From: Orbilia blumenaviensis
Taxonomy: Eukaryota > Ascomycota > Orbiliomycetes > Orbiliales > Orbiliaceae
Assembly (NCBI GenBank): GCA_036872755.1
Contig: JAVHNS010000002.1
Location: 1,302,001 to 1,366,000 of the forward strand
DNA length: 64,000 bases
Direction: 5' to 3'
In this document: positions 1 through 12,365 of the stretch, piece after piece
How the letters are laid out: each line of letters begins with the position of its first letter
Position numbering within the stretch: the stretch's first letter is position 1
Program-made: the position numbers and the translations under genes
Notes under the pieces: model-generated
What the model saw: the letters and a program-made list of their open reading frames with translations, nothing else
The model's database searches: none
Told to the model about the DNA's origin: nothing

Positions 1-64
1 TTCGATGGTTAGAAACAGCCATGATATTTATATAATTGAGTAGGTAGCTAAATATTTTGTCTAG

Positions 65-2954
65 TCCTTTTGGCTCGCCAGAAGCCTAAGCCGCATGCCA
101 ACAAGATCTCGAGCATGTTGTTTTATCTTGCTACAATTATTATTCATGGTAAGCATACGAGTAGTCTATTTAGGTGGACGTGCGCTCATGTAAAACGGCA
201 GACTTGTTTCGCACCAACCGCAGAGACTACTCAATCTCCGATACATCTTCATACCTTGATTTGTCACCGCTTTATGGTAGCAATGAAGACGAACAGAAGG
301 CAATGAGGACGTTCCAAGACGGCAAACTCAAGGCAGATGCGTTTTCTGAGAAGAGGCTCCTCGGCTTCCCACCAGGTGTTTGCGGTAAGTCGGCAATACA
401 ACTAAATATACCTATCTGGTATGAAGCTTAAATATCTAATTGATTTCATTATAGTCCTCCTCGTCTCCTTTGGAAGGTTCCACAACTTCATTGTGGATAC
501 GCTCTTGAAGATCAACCAGGATCAGAGATTCACAAAACTTAGGACTGCGGTGGAAAGGGATGAGAAACTCTTCCAGACTGGTAGACTGTAAGTGATTAAT
601 GCCTATGAGACTGAAAGATAGTCTGTATTAATAATTACAACTACAGCATAACATGCGGTCTCTATATTAACATCATTTTGATCGACTACATCCGTGTCAT
701 TCTTAACCTGACACGAACCGAATCTACCTGGTGTCTAGATCCCCGTGCGGATATCCATAAAGTTTTCAGCCAGACCGGCACACCACAAGGCATTGGCAAT
801 CAAGTTTCTGGTAGCTAGCCCCTCTATGGCTTAAAATTATGCGGTCTTGATTCTGATGCAATATTCTGCCTATAGCCGAGTTCAATCTTGTCTACCGCTG
901 GCATTCTGTTATTAGTGAGCGAGACGAAGCCTGGACTAAAGATTTGTACAAGAAAATCTTTGGCAGCGACTCCGCAGATATTCCTCTGCCAGAATTCCTG
1001 GCCGGTCTCGGGAAGTGGGAGAAAACAATCCCAGAGGATCCTGGTCAGCGCACTTTCGAGGGTTTGGAGCGAGATCCAGAAACTGGCAAGTTCAGAGATG
1101 AGGATCTTGTCAACATTTTAGCAGATAGCATTGAAGACTGTGCAAGTATGTATTTCTTATGTTATTAAGTTGACATATGTTTAATTGCTCATGCTAACTT
1201 TATGGATTGATAGACTCCTATGGAGCTAATGCTGTTCCAACCATCATGCGTGCGGTTGAGATCCTGGGTATTGAACAAACTAGAGCCTGGGAACTGGCGT
1301 CCCTCAACGAATTCCGAGCTTTCTGTGGTCTCAAGGAGCATACTACATTTGAAGATATCAATCCGGATCCAAAGGTTGCAGAAGCGCTTCGCCAACTCTA
1401 CGGTCATCCCGACTATGTAGAAATCTACCCAGGTATCGTTGTCGAAGAGCCCAAGGTTCCAATGTCACCCGGCGCTGGTCTCTTGCCCGGATACACTATC
1501 AGTACTGCTATTCTCAGTGATGCTGTCGCCCTCGTCCGCGGTGACAGATTTTACACTGTTGATTACACAACCGGCAATCTTACAAACTGGGGCTACAACG
1601 AAGTCGGCTCGGATCCTGAGATCGCCTATGGCGGTGTCGTCTATAAGCTATTCCACCGCGCATTCCCAGGATGGTTCCCACCGAACTCTGCATACGCAAT
1701 GTTCCCATTTACGGTCCCTGAGGAGAACCAACAGATTTACAAATTCTTCGCGAAAGATTATAAATACAACTTCGATCGCCCGACCAATCCGTTCGAACAT
1801 ACTCTGGAGACCCGAACTGCAGCCCTACTTCAGGCTCAGCCTAATGTCAAAGATTACAGCACGATCTTCAAGCTGATTACAGACTGCTCCGACTTCAGAG
1901 AAATAATTCAGCGTTCTGTCATCTCGATCACCAAAGAGGTTATTGCTACTAAGTCCACCGAGCTCAATGTTGGCGTCTGGGTTGATGCCGTCCGTGATGT
2001 TAGCAACCTTGTTGCTGTCCGGGCGACAGCTGAACTTTTCTCTTTGCCACTCACTGGTGTCCCTGGCACTCCAGATGCATACACTGACTACGAACTTCAT
2101 GGAACTCTTTGCACCATTGCAAACCATGTCTACCGTGTTGTCCCAGTTCCAGATGCAAAGAGCTTCGAATTGTCTGAGGCGGCACATAACCTTTGGGATG
2201 CTTTAATCGGCGTTACGTTCTATAACTCAGAGGGAACTTACACTTTTAAGAAAGGAAATGGATCCTTGTCTGGGAAGACGGAGTTAAGCAAGCTTGCGAC
2301 TGAGATTAAAAGCTTTATTGCCAGTGAGCCCAGGGAGGGTATTTTGGCAGCTTCGAAGCTCTGCTTGGACATTTCTATTGGGGTTTGTGCCCATACATGG
2401 ATATTCCTTCCGAGGGGGTGACGAGTAACATCTAACTAACCGCTATATTCTAGTTCGCGGAAATCCTTGGTTTCTACCTCCTGCCTGAGAACGCAGAGAC
2501 GCTCAAGAAGCTCCAGGGTGCTGGTGATGGTAACTCGCACGACGTTATCGAAGCCGCACTTGTTGCCCTCCAACAATCCCCTATTGCGCAGAGGACTGTA
2601 AGTTATTGAACCCAGACTTCTCCCTGAGCCCCAATCTAATACAAATTCCTAGACTGCAACCCACGAAGTTCCTCTCAAAGCACTCGCTTCTATCCTTCAA
2701 GTATTTGGATCTCTTCCAAATCTTCGTCCTGCACCAGGCCCGCAGGGTAAGGTTCACACCGTGCCTATTGAGTCCATCACTAGGGATGGGGTGGTGGATC
2801 CCGGATTTGCGTATATCTCTGAGGATTGGGGACAACTTGGGTCTTATCCTTATGGTGAGTTTCGATCAATCCTAGCCCTTCGTATGTGGCCATATTAATG
2901 ATTCTAATATCTATGTGCAATGTAGCTTTGAAAGTCCTATACGATACTGCATAA
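65..2954 (+). CDS. Fatty-acid dioxygenase (psi-producing oxygenase/linoleate diol synthase family), 5' partial, with degenerate P450 half
   Basis: Exons read as 65-148, 202-384, 455-587, 647-810, 876-1145, 1214-2382, 2454-2597, 2653-2854 and 2926-2954; every junction keeps frame and has GT..AG ends. The start lies left of the window, and bases 1-64 look like intron. The first two thirds match the haem-peroxidase-like dioxygenase domain of Ppo proteins: KISSMLFYLATIIIH, SSYLDLSPLYGSN and YRWHSVISERDE, which carries the family's catalytic Tyr and proximal His. Such enzymes oxygenate linoleic or oleic acid to oxylipins that control sporulation. The C-terminal P450-like half is short, about 320 residues. 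It has IEAALVAL where the ExxR helix should be, then runs straight into THEVPLKALAS and LRPAPGPQGK, so the Cys-ligand loop is absent. It probably makes hydroperoxide without isomerising it. Family assignment is firm; product is inferred. Confidence 0.9.
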
Positions 2955-3276
2955 TTACTGTATGAAGTTAGGCTGATGGTCAAAAGGTCTTGTAGTGTTA
3001 GGTTTCTAATTCAATTACAGTTGCGAGTAACGGTAGTTAGACCAAGTACCCAACAAATCAATGAATTCGTTCCTCATTTCTTAGTTAACATATTCTTTTA
3101 AGACTTTGTGCCCTGTGATCAAATGAGGCGCTGCTGAATGATAAAGTGACCTCAGGGTGAACCATTTTTTTTTTGGTCCAGAGATCAACCACTTTGTATT
3201 CCACAACTCTGCTTAACATGTGCTTACGACCATTCTAGATTTGAAGGTCGTTTGGTGTAATTATAAGAAGAAGTGT
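2955..3276. other. Convergent intergenic region, dioxygenase/RPN7
   Basis: This spacer between the 3' ends of two convergent genes contains short A/T runs (a T run near 3165) and no open frame worth calling. It presumably holds both polyadenylation sites. Confidence 0.6.
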
Positions 3277-4775
3277 TTATACACGCTCGCTGCCACGAAC
3301 CCTGACTGCCTGCCCAAATTTTTGCAGCTTAGTTAATAGCTGGTCGCCATGCTTGATAACCTCCTGGTACTGCTTGTTCTTTGTATCAGGCCTGTTGGTT
3401 TCAATGGATCCATTCACACGATCAATTGTACAGTTAAGACCTTGGGAGGGAATGAATGACGACATATCCCTACATTACGATTATGTTAGCATGCTCAACC
3501 CACTACATTTATCTAGGTATCTAGGCATATGCGAACATACCGATCCACAAAATCCACGCTGACTCCGAAGTGATTTGCAACGGTTTGTAACTCAATAGTT
3601 CTGTAGCTCTCAAGTAGCTGCGCATACCCTCGTCTCCTCATCTCCCTTACATACCACCGTCTGTGCGGTGCCAACACTCGGTCCTTTCTCAAGAACTGTT
3701 CTTCAACATCTGCAAGGTTGACAAAGTAGTCTGAGTATTTTGCCTCGTAAAAGTTGTTCACCAAGCCCTCGAGCGGGCTAAAGCTTCCCAAATCAAGGTC
3801 GACAGATTGCTGGCCTATTTCAGTCATGACGCCGGTTGGTGCATCCGCCATGTTCGAATCCTTGCGGCTGCCGAAGACGGCGAGGACTTCGGCACCATCG
3901 ATGACGCGAGCTTTGAGATCGCGACGGGAGAGGGAGATGACACCGGCTAGGACGGCGTACATTACTAAGGTTTCATAGGTACAGATCTCTGTCGATGTAA
4001 AAGTGGAGAGAGAGTCGAGGAGAAGTGGGGCAGCGGAGTTATAGGCACGAAGGGTAAGGTCGTTGATGGCGCGGTAGGTTTTTAAGCGGTTTCGACGGTC
4101 CCAATCACCACCAGACTCGACAAGCCTAAGGTTGCTAAGTTAGCAGGTCGTAAATAAGTCGTTGAGTGGGATTTGTGCGTACTGAGTGGCCTTCTCAATG
4201 TTTTTCTGGACAAGCGGCTTGTCGTCAAAGAACATTCCCACGCGTATAGTGGCAAGAACAATATCTATCTTTGCACCAAGAGATGCCGTCTTCTCGAATA
4301 CGTCGTTGTAGGCAGCTACAGCTTTCTCCTGTGTATCCAAACACATACTTTAGCAACTATCCATTCCGAATCCATCAACGAATCCGTGTAGCAAGGCATA
4401 AGTGCATACTTTATCACCTATCCGTGTCCAAAACTCAGCTTTCCCGCCCATGGCCTCAACAACCTCCGTTTCTCCCGCCTTCTCTTCAGCATCCTTCAGC
4501 TTTTCCTCCCACTCCTGTAGCTCCTTCTCGTTCTTTTCTTGTAATTCATTGTATAGGTTCTCATCCCATTTTAACGGCGAGCCTTTAGCTAGTATACCAT
4601 CAGTAGGGCCAACAAGGAACTTGAATAAAGGCGCTGCTGATGTGGATTTGATAGATTCAAGAATAGCAGAGGCGGATTTGTCGTGGTGGGCGGATAAGGC
4701 TGGGGCGGAGATCTGATAGATATGCTGGGCGATGGAGAGATCGGGATATTTATTATACTGAGGATCGGATCCCAT
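3277..4775 (-). CDS. RPN7: 26S proteasome regulatory subunit Rpn7 (PSMD6)
   Basis: Exons on the minus strand are 4775-4410, 4328-4183, 4125-3541 and 3469-3277, giving 429 residues, the usual length for Rpn7. The protein is a PCI-domain subunit of the 19S lid and helps hold the lid together for ubiquitin-dependent proteolysis. Diagnostic stretches are EKAVAAYNDVFEKTASLGAKI, GGDWDRRNRLK, LLLDSLSTFTS, GVISLSRRDLKARVID and, in the last exon, the winged-helix end CTIDRVNGSIETNRPD followed by a C-terminal helix. The PCI core is near residues 200-360. The start ATG at 4775-4773 opens MGSDPQYNKYPDLSIAQHIY, a normal N terminus for the family. It is convergent with the dioxygenase gene and in tandem with ABD1. 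Nothing looks broken. Confidence 0.96.
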
Positions 4776-5293
4776 CTTGACGGTGATGATATGGGAAGTC
4801 CAGATGGGGATGGTGGGTTAATGCGAGCTGTATCTGGGGCTGTATCGCGGTGCAGCTGGATATTGGAGTGCGGTGTGAGCTGCGAGTTAACTTGGCATTA
4901 GCATGAGATTTAGTATACGCGTCAAGGCTTGGAACCCTATCGATATGTGTCCATCTACAAAACAGAACAGTCAGGGCGCCAGAGGTACATACTGTGTGAT
5001 GACGAGGGTGTGGAATAATCTGGGTTAAAGCTGGAGACAAGGTCGAAGTTGAGGTTGAGGTTGGATTACGCGAACACCATCCACCAGTAGCTCAGTAGCT
5101 CTGGCGCAACGCATTTGCACCACCAAACCAAATATGTAGTGGGGATAGCATCCTCATCGTACAGCTAACATTGAGACTATGATTACGACGGGTATGTTAA
5201 AGACACTTGGGAATTCAAATTATTCATGCTCGACGCCACCGGTGATGCTAATGTCATTATATACAATTGCATACTTGCCTCGATATGCTAGTT
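4776..5293. other. RPN7 upstream region / ABD1 downstream region
   Basis: This stretch should contain the RPN7 promoter and 5' leader and the ABD1 3' end. I see no coding exon that joins in frame to RPN7 and no clear TATA box. Confidence 0.5.
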
Positions 5294-7176
5294 TTAGATC
5301 TTTCTGAAACAGAAACCCATGTAAATACTACATGCCTCCCATTCTTCTCCCTGTACTAACTTTTCCCCGCTGCCGTCCTTCTTCTTGACCCCCATTCTCT
5401 CGCTGAGGGGCCCCAAGACCCTATCGTCCTTCTCATCTTGCCAGATGTCTTCGAAGAGCCGTTTGTATTCAAGTTTCAAATTGTAGTCGAATGCTAGAGC
5501 TCGAAAGGCTTCCCAAGGTACGACATACTCGGGAACATCTTCCACGCTTTCCTCTAAGAAGAAAGAGTATTTCCAACCCCAGGCTGGACGCCAGGCTCCG
5601 TCATCCGGCAGTTTCCTAGCAGATTCAATCTTTGGGAATGATACCTTGTACAGGCTGTTCCCGAATTCGTTGCCACTCTTCTGGATACCTTCGTATATCT
5701 TGTCCGAAGATGGGATTGTCCCTATGAAGCGACCACCCCTCCTAAGGGCGCCAGAGACGTTTTTGAGCATCCCACGTATCTTATCCTCGGATTCAAACGC
5801 ATAGTGCATGCAGAACATGAGAGATACCACATCAAACCTAGATTTTTTCAAGATCAGCATATTACTAAGAGCATAGGGATAGATGTATGATGAACTTACC
5901 CTCCACCACCCCATCGATTGTTTGTGTCCAAATCGAATCCAACATCTCGAATAAGTGGGATTGACGCAGCTGTGTCGCTCCAAGCGTCCAAAATGAAAAA
6001 TTCGGCTTGGAATCGATCGGGTCTTCCTCGGTTCCTCCTTCTGTCTTCCTCTTTCATCTTGGCAAATCTTTCCTTTGCCTGGCTGATACTAACATCTGCA
6101 CTATCTGCACCAACATAGAGTTCGACTGGTTGCGGGGCGCTCTTCCACTTGAGTAAATCCCCACCTTTTCCACATCCGATATCTAAGACCTTAAGGGCGT
6201 TGCCTCGGTCTCCTGGTTGATAATCCTCATTGCGAGCAAATTTCTGGATAAGTGTAGACTTCACCCAGTTATTGAACGAGCGCAAGCCACGGATCTTTGA
6301 ATCCGTCTTTCTCCATTCCTTCCCTCGCTCTGGTACGGCGTTGTAATGCGATCTAACCACATCATCGACACCTCTCGAAGCTGCCAGGTTAGCAGCCTCG
6401 CGTTCTCTATCAGCTTCCAGTTGCTGTTGTTTCTTCAACAGGAACTCCCTTTCGGCAGCGTTATAGCGGGCACCAGGCCTCTTGAGCTTCCTCTGAGGTT
6501 GGTCCGACGCTTGCTGTGGCTTCTCTGGTTCTGGGTCCTTGAATTTTGGTTCAACGGCGAGATGGGGTGGAGGTGGAGCGTCATTGTAACGAAATTGAGG
6601 AGAGGCTCTTCGATTATGCCCGTGATGAGGTGGTCGTCTGTCTGGTCGGTCTCGTTGGTTGTGCTGATTATCATATCTCCTCTCATCGCGGCGAGCATAT
6701 GAGCCAGCATGGGCTTCTCTCCTTTGGTTCTGGAACTTTCTGATCCGATCCTTCTCGCCTTCAAAACGCTGCCTTTTATTCTCGTGTTCATCCGGATGCG
6801 AATCAGGTCTGTGCCTGTCTTCCCGAGAATGCCTATCATCCCGAGAGAACCGGTCTTCCCGAGAAAATCTGTCATCTCGAGAATACTCACGAGGTTCTCG
6901 TTTTACTTCAGGAGTACGGTTCCTCGATCGCTCGTCGTCGGGGGAAGCCGCACGCTTCCTCTTCCGTTCTGGACTCCGGGTTTCTGTTTCGGGGCCGCGC
7001 TCACGGCGGCGACTTGACGGTTCTTCATCATTGGGAGGGTTGACGGATGCATCAGACGGTCTTTTAGATCGTTCGCCGTCATCATAGTCGTCGTCGTGAT
7101 TTGGTTTCGAAGGAGAAGATGGAGGTTTATCATCACTAGTGGGAGCGGTAAAAAAGCCGCGAACCGGATCGTACAT
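5294..7176 (-). CDS. ABD1: mRNA cap guanine-N7 methyltransferase
   Basis: There are two exons, 7176-5900 and 5837-5294, encoding 606 residues. The enzyme methylates the N7 of the cap guanine using S-adenosylmethionine and acts in the nucleus on nascent RNA polymerase II transcripts. The SAM-binding motif VLDIGCGKGGD sits at about 330-340, the cap-contact segment FNNWVKS just before it at 301-307, and FDVVSLMFCMHYAF follows the intron. The catalytic half matches the family over its full length. The first 290 residues are a long, charged, probably disordered extension with repeated SREDRF/SRDDR blocks (about 99-123) and many Arg/Glu/Pro residues. This is longer than the yeast enzyme but common in moulds. 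It is divergent from ENP2 across 577 bases. Confidence 0.95.
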
Positions 7177-7753
7177 GGTGGGAATAGGTTATAGTCGCGT
7201 CGGGAAATTATCACAGGTTGACTGGAAGGTAGTAATGCTGCCTGGGCATACCATAGAAGGGGTAAAGGATGCAGGTAGAAGTCTGACGGATAAAACGGAT
7301 GGTTTATGAAGTGCAGAGTGAAAGGGCAAGGAGGCTGAGAAGATGATGAAATAACAGATTCAAATGTTTGATTGTTGCGATGGGGCTACCGAAATGAGAA
7401 TGGAAATTGACAATTTCAATGGTATTTCCTATTACGGCTAGCTAATATATGTTGCCTATTTTGGTAATTGTCGCGCTTGGGATCCAAAAAAATTTCGAGA
7501 TGTCGCATGGTGAGCGAGCCCTCTGTCTTCAACTTCTCTCCCACTTACCGGAATCTCAAGACCAGCCTCAAATAGCCATTATCAGGGTCGCCTTACTGCT
7601 TGCAACTTATCTACTACTAATTACGGTATACACAGCTATTCCCGGCATGATAAGCACGTCCTGATTTCATAAATCAATTCCACGACCCTGGGCAGGCATT
7701 AAGGCCTTCAGCCTCGATATACCATCCCGCATCCAACAATATAGATCTTCAGG
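7177..7753. promoter_or_regulatory. Divergent promoter region shared by ABD1 and ENP2
   Basis: The 577 bases between the two start codons are the only place for both promoters. I see no TATA box close to either gene, as is usual for housekeeping genes. No exact PAC (GCGATGAG) ribosome-biogenesis element was found by eye; GCGATGGGG at about 7378 is only a partial match. Confidence 0.55.
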
Positions 7754-9927
7754 ATGAAGCTGACACAAACAAACGACGTCAAAGTATATACTGTCTCCGG
7801 CTCGGATACTGGCCGCTCGCTGCCAGATTGGCTGGCAAGGAAACGAAAAAGATCCCTCAAAAATGACCTAGGTTCGAACAGAAACCCGAGCTGCATAGTT
7901 CTAGATGCTGGTGCTGACATATATTCAACTGTGTAGCTTACCAGTCGCGCATCGAGCTTATCCAGGACTTTGGTTTCCCTGAGGCTTCCAATCGAATCCG
8001 AGTCACGGAAGATGGCCAATGGTGCATGGCTACGGGCACTTACAAGCCACAGATGCGCCTCTATGACTTCAACTCCCTCTCTATGTCTTTCGATCGCCAT
8101 ACGAATATCGAAAACCTTACTTTCATCCTCCTTGAAGACTCCTGGAGGAAATCGGTGCATCTGCAGATCGATCGATACATTGAATTCCACACACCGATGG
8201 GCCTACACCACAGCTTAAGAATACCACATTACGGACGAGATTTGGTATACTGTCGCTGGGCGGCTGAGGTTCTGGTTCCTGCAGAAGGAAGAGAGATATA
8301 CAGGGTTAACCTCGAGAGAGGAGGTTTCATGAAGCCATTCGAGGCTAATGAAGATGTGAAGGAAGTATTAACGGGTGTACAGAGCGATGTTCATGGTCTT
8401 CTAGCCTTTGGAACAGATCTGGGAACAACAGAGCTCTGGGACCCAAGAGTTGGCTCTCGAGTTGCGACGGTAGAGCGAGTATCAACAGAGTCGATAACAG
8501 CCCTTGCATTTGATCCTTCCGGCCTGCAACTGGCGACCGGTAACGCTGAGGGTTTAGTTCGACTATACGATCTAAGATCCCCAATGCCATTACTTACAAA
8601 AGACCAGGGCTACTCGTACCCAATCCAAAACTTAATATACCTACCCCCGGTACATTCCGAATCCGAAACAAAGCTCTTATCTGCCGACAAGAGGATCATC
8701 AAAATCTGGAGTCCTTCAGACGGTACGCCGTGGACAAGCATAGAGCCGTCGGTAGATATCAACGACGTAGCGCATGTCAAAGGATCAGGAATGCTGTTTA
8801 CAGCTAACGAGGGCCCTGATATGCACACATTCTTCATCCCGGAGCTTGGGCCAGCGCCCAAATGGTGTTCGTTCTTAGATAACGTCACGGAAGAAATGGA
8901 GGAATCCGTCATCAGTGGTGTTGGCGGCGAGGTTACAGCTACAACATATGATAATTACAAGTTCTTGACCAAACCGCAATTGGAACAGCTTTCCTTGTCA
9001 CATTTGGTGGGAAGCAGCGTGTTGAGGCCGTATATGCATGGTTACTTCGTAAAGCAAGAGCTCTACGAGCAGGCGAGATTGATTGCGAACCCATGGGGTT
9101 GGGAAGAACAAAGAAAAAGAATGGTGCAGGAGAGAATTGAGAAGGAGAGAGAGGGCAGAATTAGAAGCTCGGGTAAGAAGGTTACCTCGAAGGTCAAGGT
9201 CAATCAGAAACTTGCGGAGAGGCTGGCCAAGTTGGAAGAGAAGCTTGACCGTAGGGCTGCCAGAAAAGCGGAGAAAGAGAAGGAGAAAGCCATGGCAGGA
9301 GGCGAAGAGGACATGGAAGACGAAGCAGAGACCGGAGAGGAGATTGCCCAAGAACAAACCAAAGTTATGGAGGATCCTCGTTTCAAGGATCTCTGGACAA
9401 ACCCAGACTTCGAGGTGGACGAGACATCTTACCAGTACATGCTTCACAACCCTTCATCTCGCCCCACCACAGATGGCGCAAATGGCGATTCCAGGAAACG
9501 CCTCACCGCCGTGGAAGAGGAGAATGTGGAATCCTCCGCTGGATCATCGGACGAGGATTCTTCATCCTCAGAATCCGAACCTGAACAGAAGCCAAAGAAA
9601 CAAGTTCGGGAGAAGAAAGCACCAATCATGCGTATTTCAACATCGTCTTACAGGACACAGGGTCACAGTAGTAGAGAAAATGGACCGGGCAAAAAAGAAC
9701 AGTCATTTGGAACACGGATGGCGGCCGGAGAACACAACCGAAAACGGGAGCGGAACTACTCAAATGGGAAAGTCTATGGCGACACAGAGTTCACGTACAA
9801 AGTTGACAAGAAGCAGTCAGCCGGAAAGGCAGACGTGCAAAAGCCTTTCAACAGAGGTGGCAACGCCGACAGAAGAAAAGACAGGAGAAGCGCTTCTGGA
9901 AATGCGTTTAGAAGGATGGGAGTGTAA
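7754..9927 (+). CDS. ENP2: Nucleolar ribosome biogenesis protein Enp2 (NOL10)
   Basis: There are two exons, 7754-7871 and 7937-9927, encoding 702 residues, close to yeast Enp2. The protein is a WD40 component of the small-subunit processome needed for 18S rRNA maturation in the nucleolus. The N terminus MKLTQTNDVKVYTVSG and the join YQSRIELIQDFGFPEASNRI match the family. A propeller blade with LAFDPSGLQLATG and VRLYDLRSP is near residues 228-250. A NUC153-like segment DPRFKDLWTNPDFEVDE starts near 519. A coiled, Lys/Glu-rich helix and an acidic Ser block lie around it, and the basic C terminus (RRKDRRSASGNAFRRMG) is typical. The intron donor is GTTCGA, weaker than its neighbours, but a CTGAC branch and TAG acceptor support it. 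Confidence 0.95.
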
Positions 9928-11326
9928 AATATGTATGTGCATGTACGATTACGTGGAGACTGCGGTTAGATATCTGTCATGGCATGGGGAATCATGGGTT
10001 TGGCGTTCAGTTTTGTGTATGGAAAAGTTCCCTGTCAGTTGTTGATAGAAGCGCTTGAATGTATATTGCAAAACCGAGAATGTTGCTCAGCTCGGTTCCA
10101 AAGTCGACAGCACAGCCCTACGAGAAAAGTAAATACTTAGGTAGTTACCGTATGGGTGCATATGGCTTAGTTGAGTGTGCTGGAGATCGAGGCAGTCGTA
10201 CATGCACGAAGTCACGAGCTACTGTCCAGGGCGTTTAAGCACTGTGCAAAGCCCATTTCACATTACTCGTAATCGCAATCCATATTATATGAATAACCCG
10301 GACGATCTTGCAGTATCAGAAACCCCCTCCAAACTTTGCCCTGAGAAGAGGATACCCATGTTCATATATCTTCAACGGAGAACGCACGGCCAACCGCCAT
10401 CTTTAAAATCATTGTCCCTCATTTCAATAATTTCATGCAGTATGTCCCCACTAGAATTGCCCTAGCTCCGGATTCCGTCGAATAACGCACTTCCCGTGTG
10501 CCTACATGACCTCCCGTTGTGGGCCTCAGCTGCACTGCGCTCCGGTTTTTATTGTTCCCAAGAAATTCGCGAAATTCGCTGAGGCCGAATCACGACGTCC
10601 AATTAAGCGCTGCCAGTTATTGCAAGCCACTGGGAGTGCCGACCGAACGCCTCCTTTGGAAGATATGCCAAAAACCGCAACCAACAAACCACCTTGAACC
10701 ATGACCTGATTCCTGAAGAGTCTAGAGTCACGATGAGTGGTAAACAAACGGACAATCAGTAAGGACCAATGAAAGAGCTGAGATGCGTAATTTGATCTGG
10801 AAAACGGCACGCTAGCGTGAAATGGCATTGTGGTAGATGTCTCTGAGGCCATTCTTGCCATGTCGAACATTTGCCTGAGCCAAGCGTGTTACCCGCTGAG
10901 GATTTTCCCTTATACATGCGGGCTGATATCACTGGGACCTGAACAGAATGGAATAGATTAAAGATCATGGGTCGGGGTTTAGCGAGGGCGGTTGAAAGAA
11001 TCGATCGAGGGGTATGATGTTGGTATTTAGTATAAGGGGATCCGGAATAGAAAAATCCTAGTCTTCACACAAAAAAGACCCTTGGGCTTTCTATCATTCT
11101 CGTTTTCTTTTGAAGTTGAAGTTCAAGATATCAAAATTTTTCTTAACAACACCAAAAAACCCCATACAAAAGTACCACAAACTCAACGCATATTAGCAAA
11201 GTTCCAAGTTTGATCAAGAATCGAGATACCCCAAGAGACTCCACGGTCGCGAACGAAGAATTACCCCTCCTCAGATACCCACACATACAATTTTCTCTAG
11301 CATATAGAGACTAGAAAGCTCTAAAA
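9928..11326. other. Intergenic region with the leader of the next gene
   Basis: The first 150 bases would be ENP2 3' UTR. The last 270 bases (about 11050-11326) are A- and C-rich, low in G, and look like a transcribed 5' leader. Open frames between about 10175 and 10870 have no family resemblance and biased arginine/proline content, so I leave them uncalled. Confidence 0.5.
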
Positions 11327-11863
11327 ATGCCTTCTCCAACTCTCATTTTGCTATCTCTCCTTCAAATCACATTATCATACTCTCTCGCACTCCCACAGAC
11401 CACAGCATCCACAACATCTGCTCCTGAAACAACGACATCAGCCTTTGTTGACCCTACGGGCACATCTAACTCCTCCGTCGGCGGTTTCTCTGTAACAATC
11501 GGTATCATCTGTGGTGTTGTAGCAATTGCATTGATTGCTATTGGTGCCCTCTTCTATGGTTACCGTAAATACCGCCAGCGCCTGACCCGCCGACGGACCC
11601 AGATCAAGATGGACCAAATGTCGGCAAACTTAAATGCCAGGGTACAGAATGCAAGGAAGAGTGGGATGTTAGATGGGAGTGTGCTGAAGGTCTATGAGGG
11701 AAAGGGTAGCGGCGATGATAGACAAGTCACTGAAGTGGCAGAGATTACCGTTGGGAGTCCGGTAGACCAGGCTTTGAGTGCTCTAGAAGGTGGCCATCCA
11801 TTCAAGGGCCCCGCGAAGGGAAATAGTGCGCCAAGAGTTGGCATCTGGCCTGGTGGAAAGTAG
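11327..11863 (+). CDS. Small single-span membrane protein with signal peptide, function unknown
   Basis: A single exon encodes 178 residues. Residues 1 to about 22 form a signal peptide (LILLSLLQITLSYSLALP). A Thr/Ser-rich outer segment of about 30 residues with an NSS sequon follows, then one strong membrane helix at about 54-77 (VTIGIICGVVAIALIAIGAL), then an immediate basic stop-transfer run (YRKYRQRLTRRR). The cytoplasmic tail is about 95 residues and ends HPFKGPAKGNSAPRVGIWPGGK-like. The layout resembles short wall-sensor or mid2-like proteins, but the outer domain is too short to place it there with confidence. The ATG lies after an A-rich leader and is the first in frame. Confidence 0.75.
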   Translation: MPSPTLILLSLLQITLSYSLALPQTTASTTSAPETTTSAFVDPTGTSNSSVGGFSVTIGIICGVVAIALIAIGALFYGYRKYRQRLTRRRTQIKMDQMSANLNARVQNARKSGMLDGSVLKVYEGKGSGDDRQVTEVAEITVGSPVDQALSALEGGHPFKGPAKGNSAPRVGIWPGGK

Positions 11864-12365
11864 TGGAGGGCGGTACGCAGTCGTGTTTGTTTTTTCATTT
11901 ATCGGTTCATTTGGGATATACGTATATACCTCTCTTCGGAGTTAGCTTCTATTTGGTTGTGTTTGTGTACAGGTTTTCTCGCATTCCCTTTCCTTTCTTT
12001 CTTTCACATTTTTCCCGGAGGCAACTTTTCTAAGGTCAATTGTCTTTGTATATGGCTCAACGGCTTGACGACGAGAGATAGAACTGGACTTCTTCTCGCG
12101 CATGTATCTAATACCCTTACTTTCATGAATGAATTAGAGAAATACTATTTTCTCGCTCTCAAAGATCATCCCATTTATGCATTTTCAAACGCCCCCACCC
12201 CAGTCCACAAAACTTAAAATAGGAATGGGCGGACCTTTATCTTGATGTCTATCCGCCATAATACTAGGGTATACAACCGTCAAAAATAATATGTACAAAT
12301 TCAAGAGAAACACCCCAAACCGTTTAGTAATATAATATTTCATTGATCATCTCTCATGTCAAGAT
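11864..12365. other. Convergent intergenic region
   Basis: The spacer between the membrane-protein gene and the ALT gene, tail to tail, contains T-rich and AT-rich stretches fitting two 3' UTRs. An open frame at 11957-12217 lacks a plausible start context and any recognisable motif. Confidence 0.5.
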
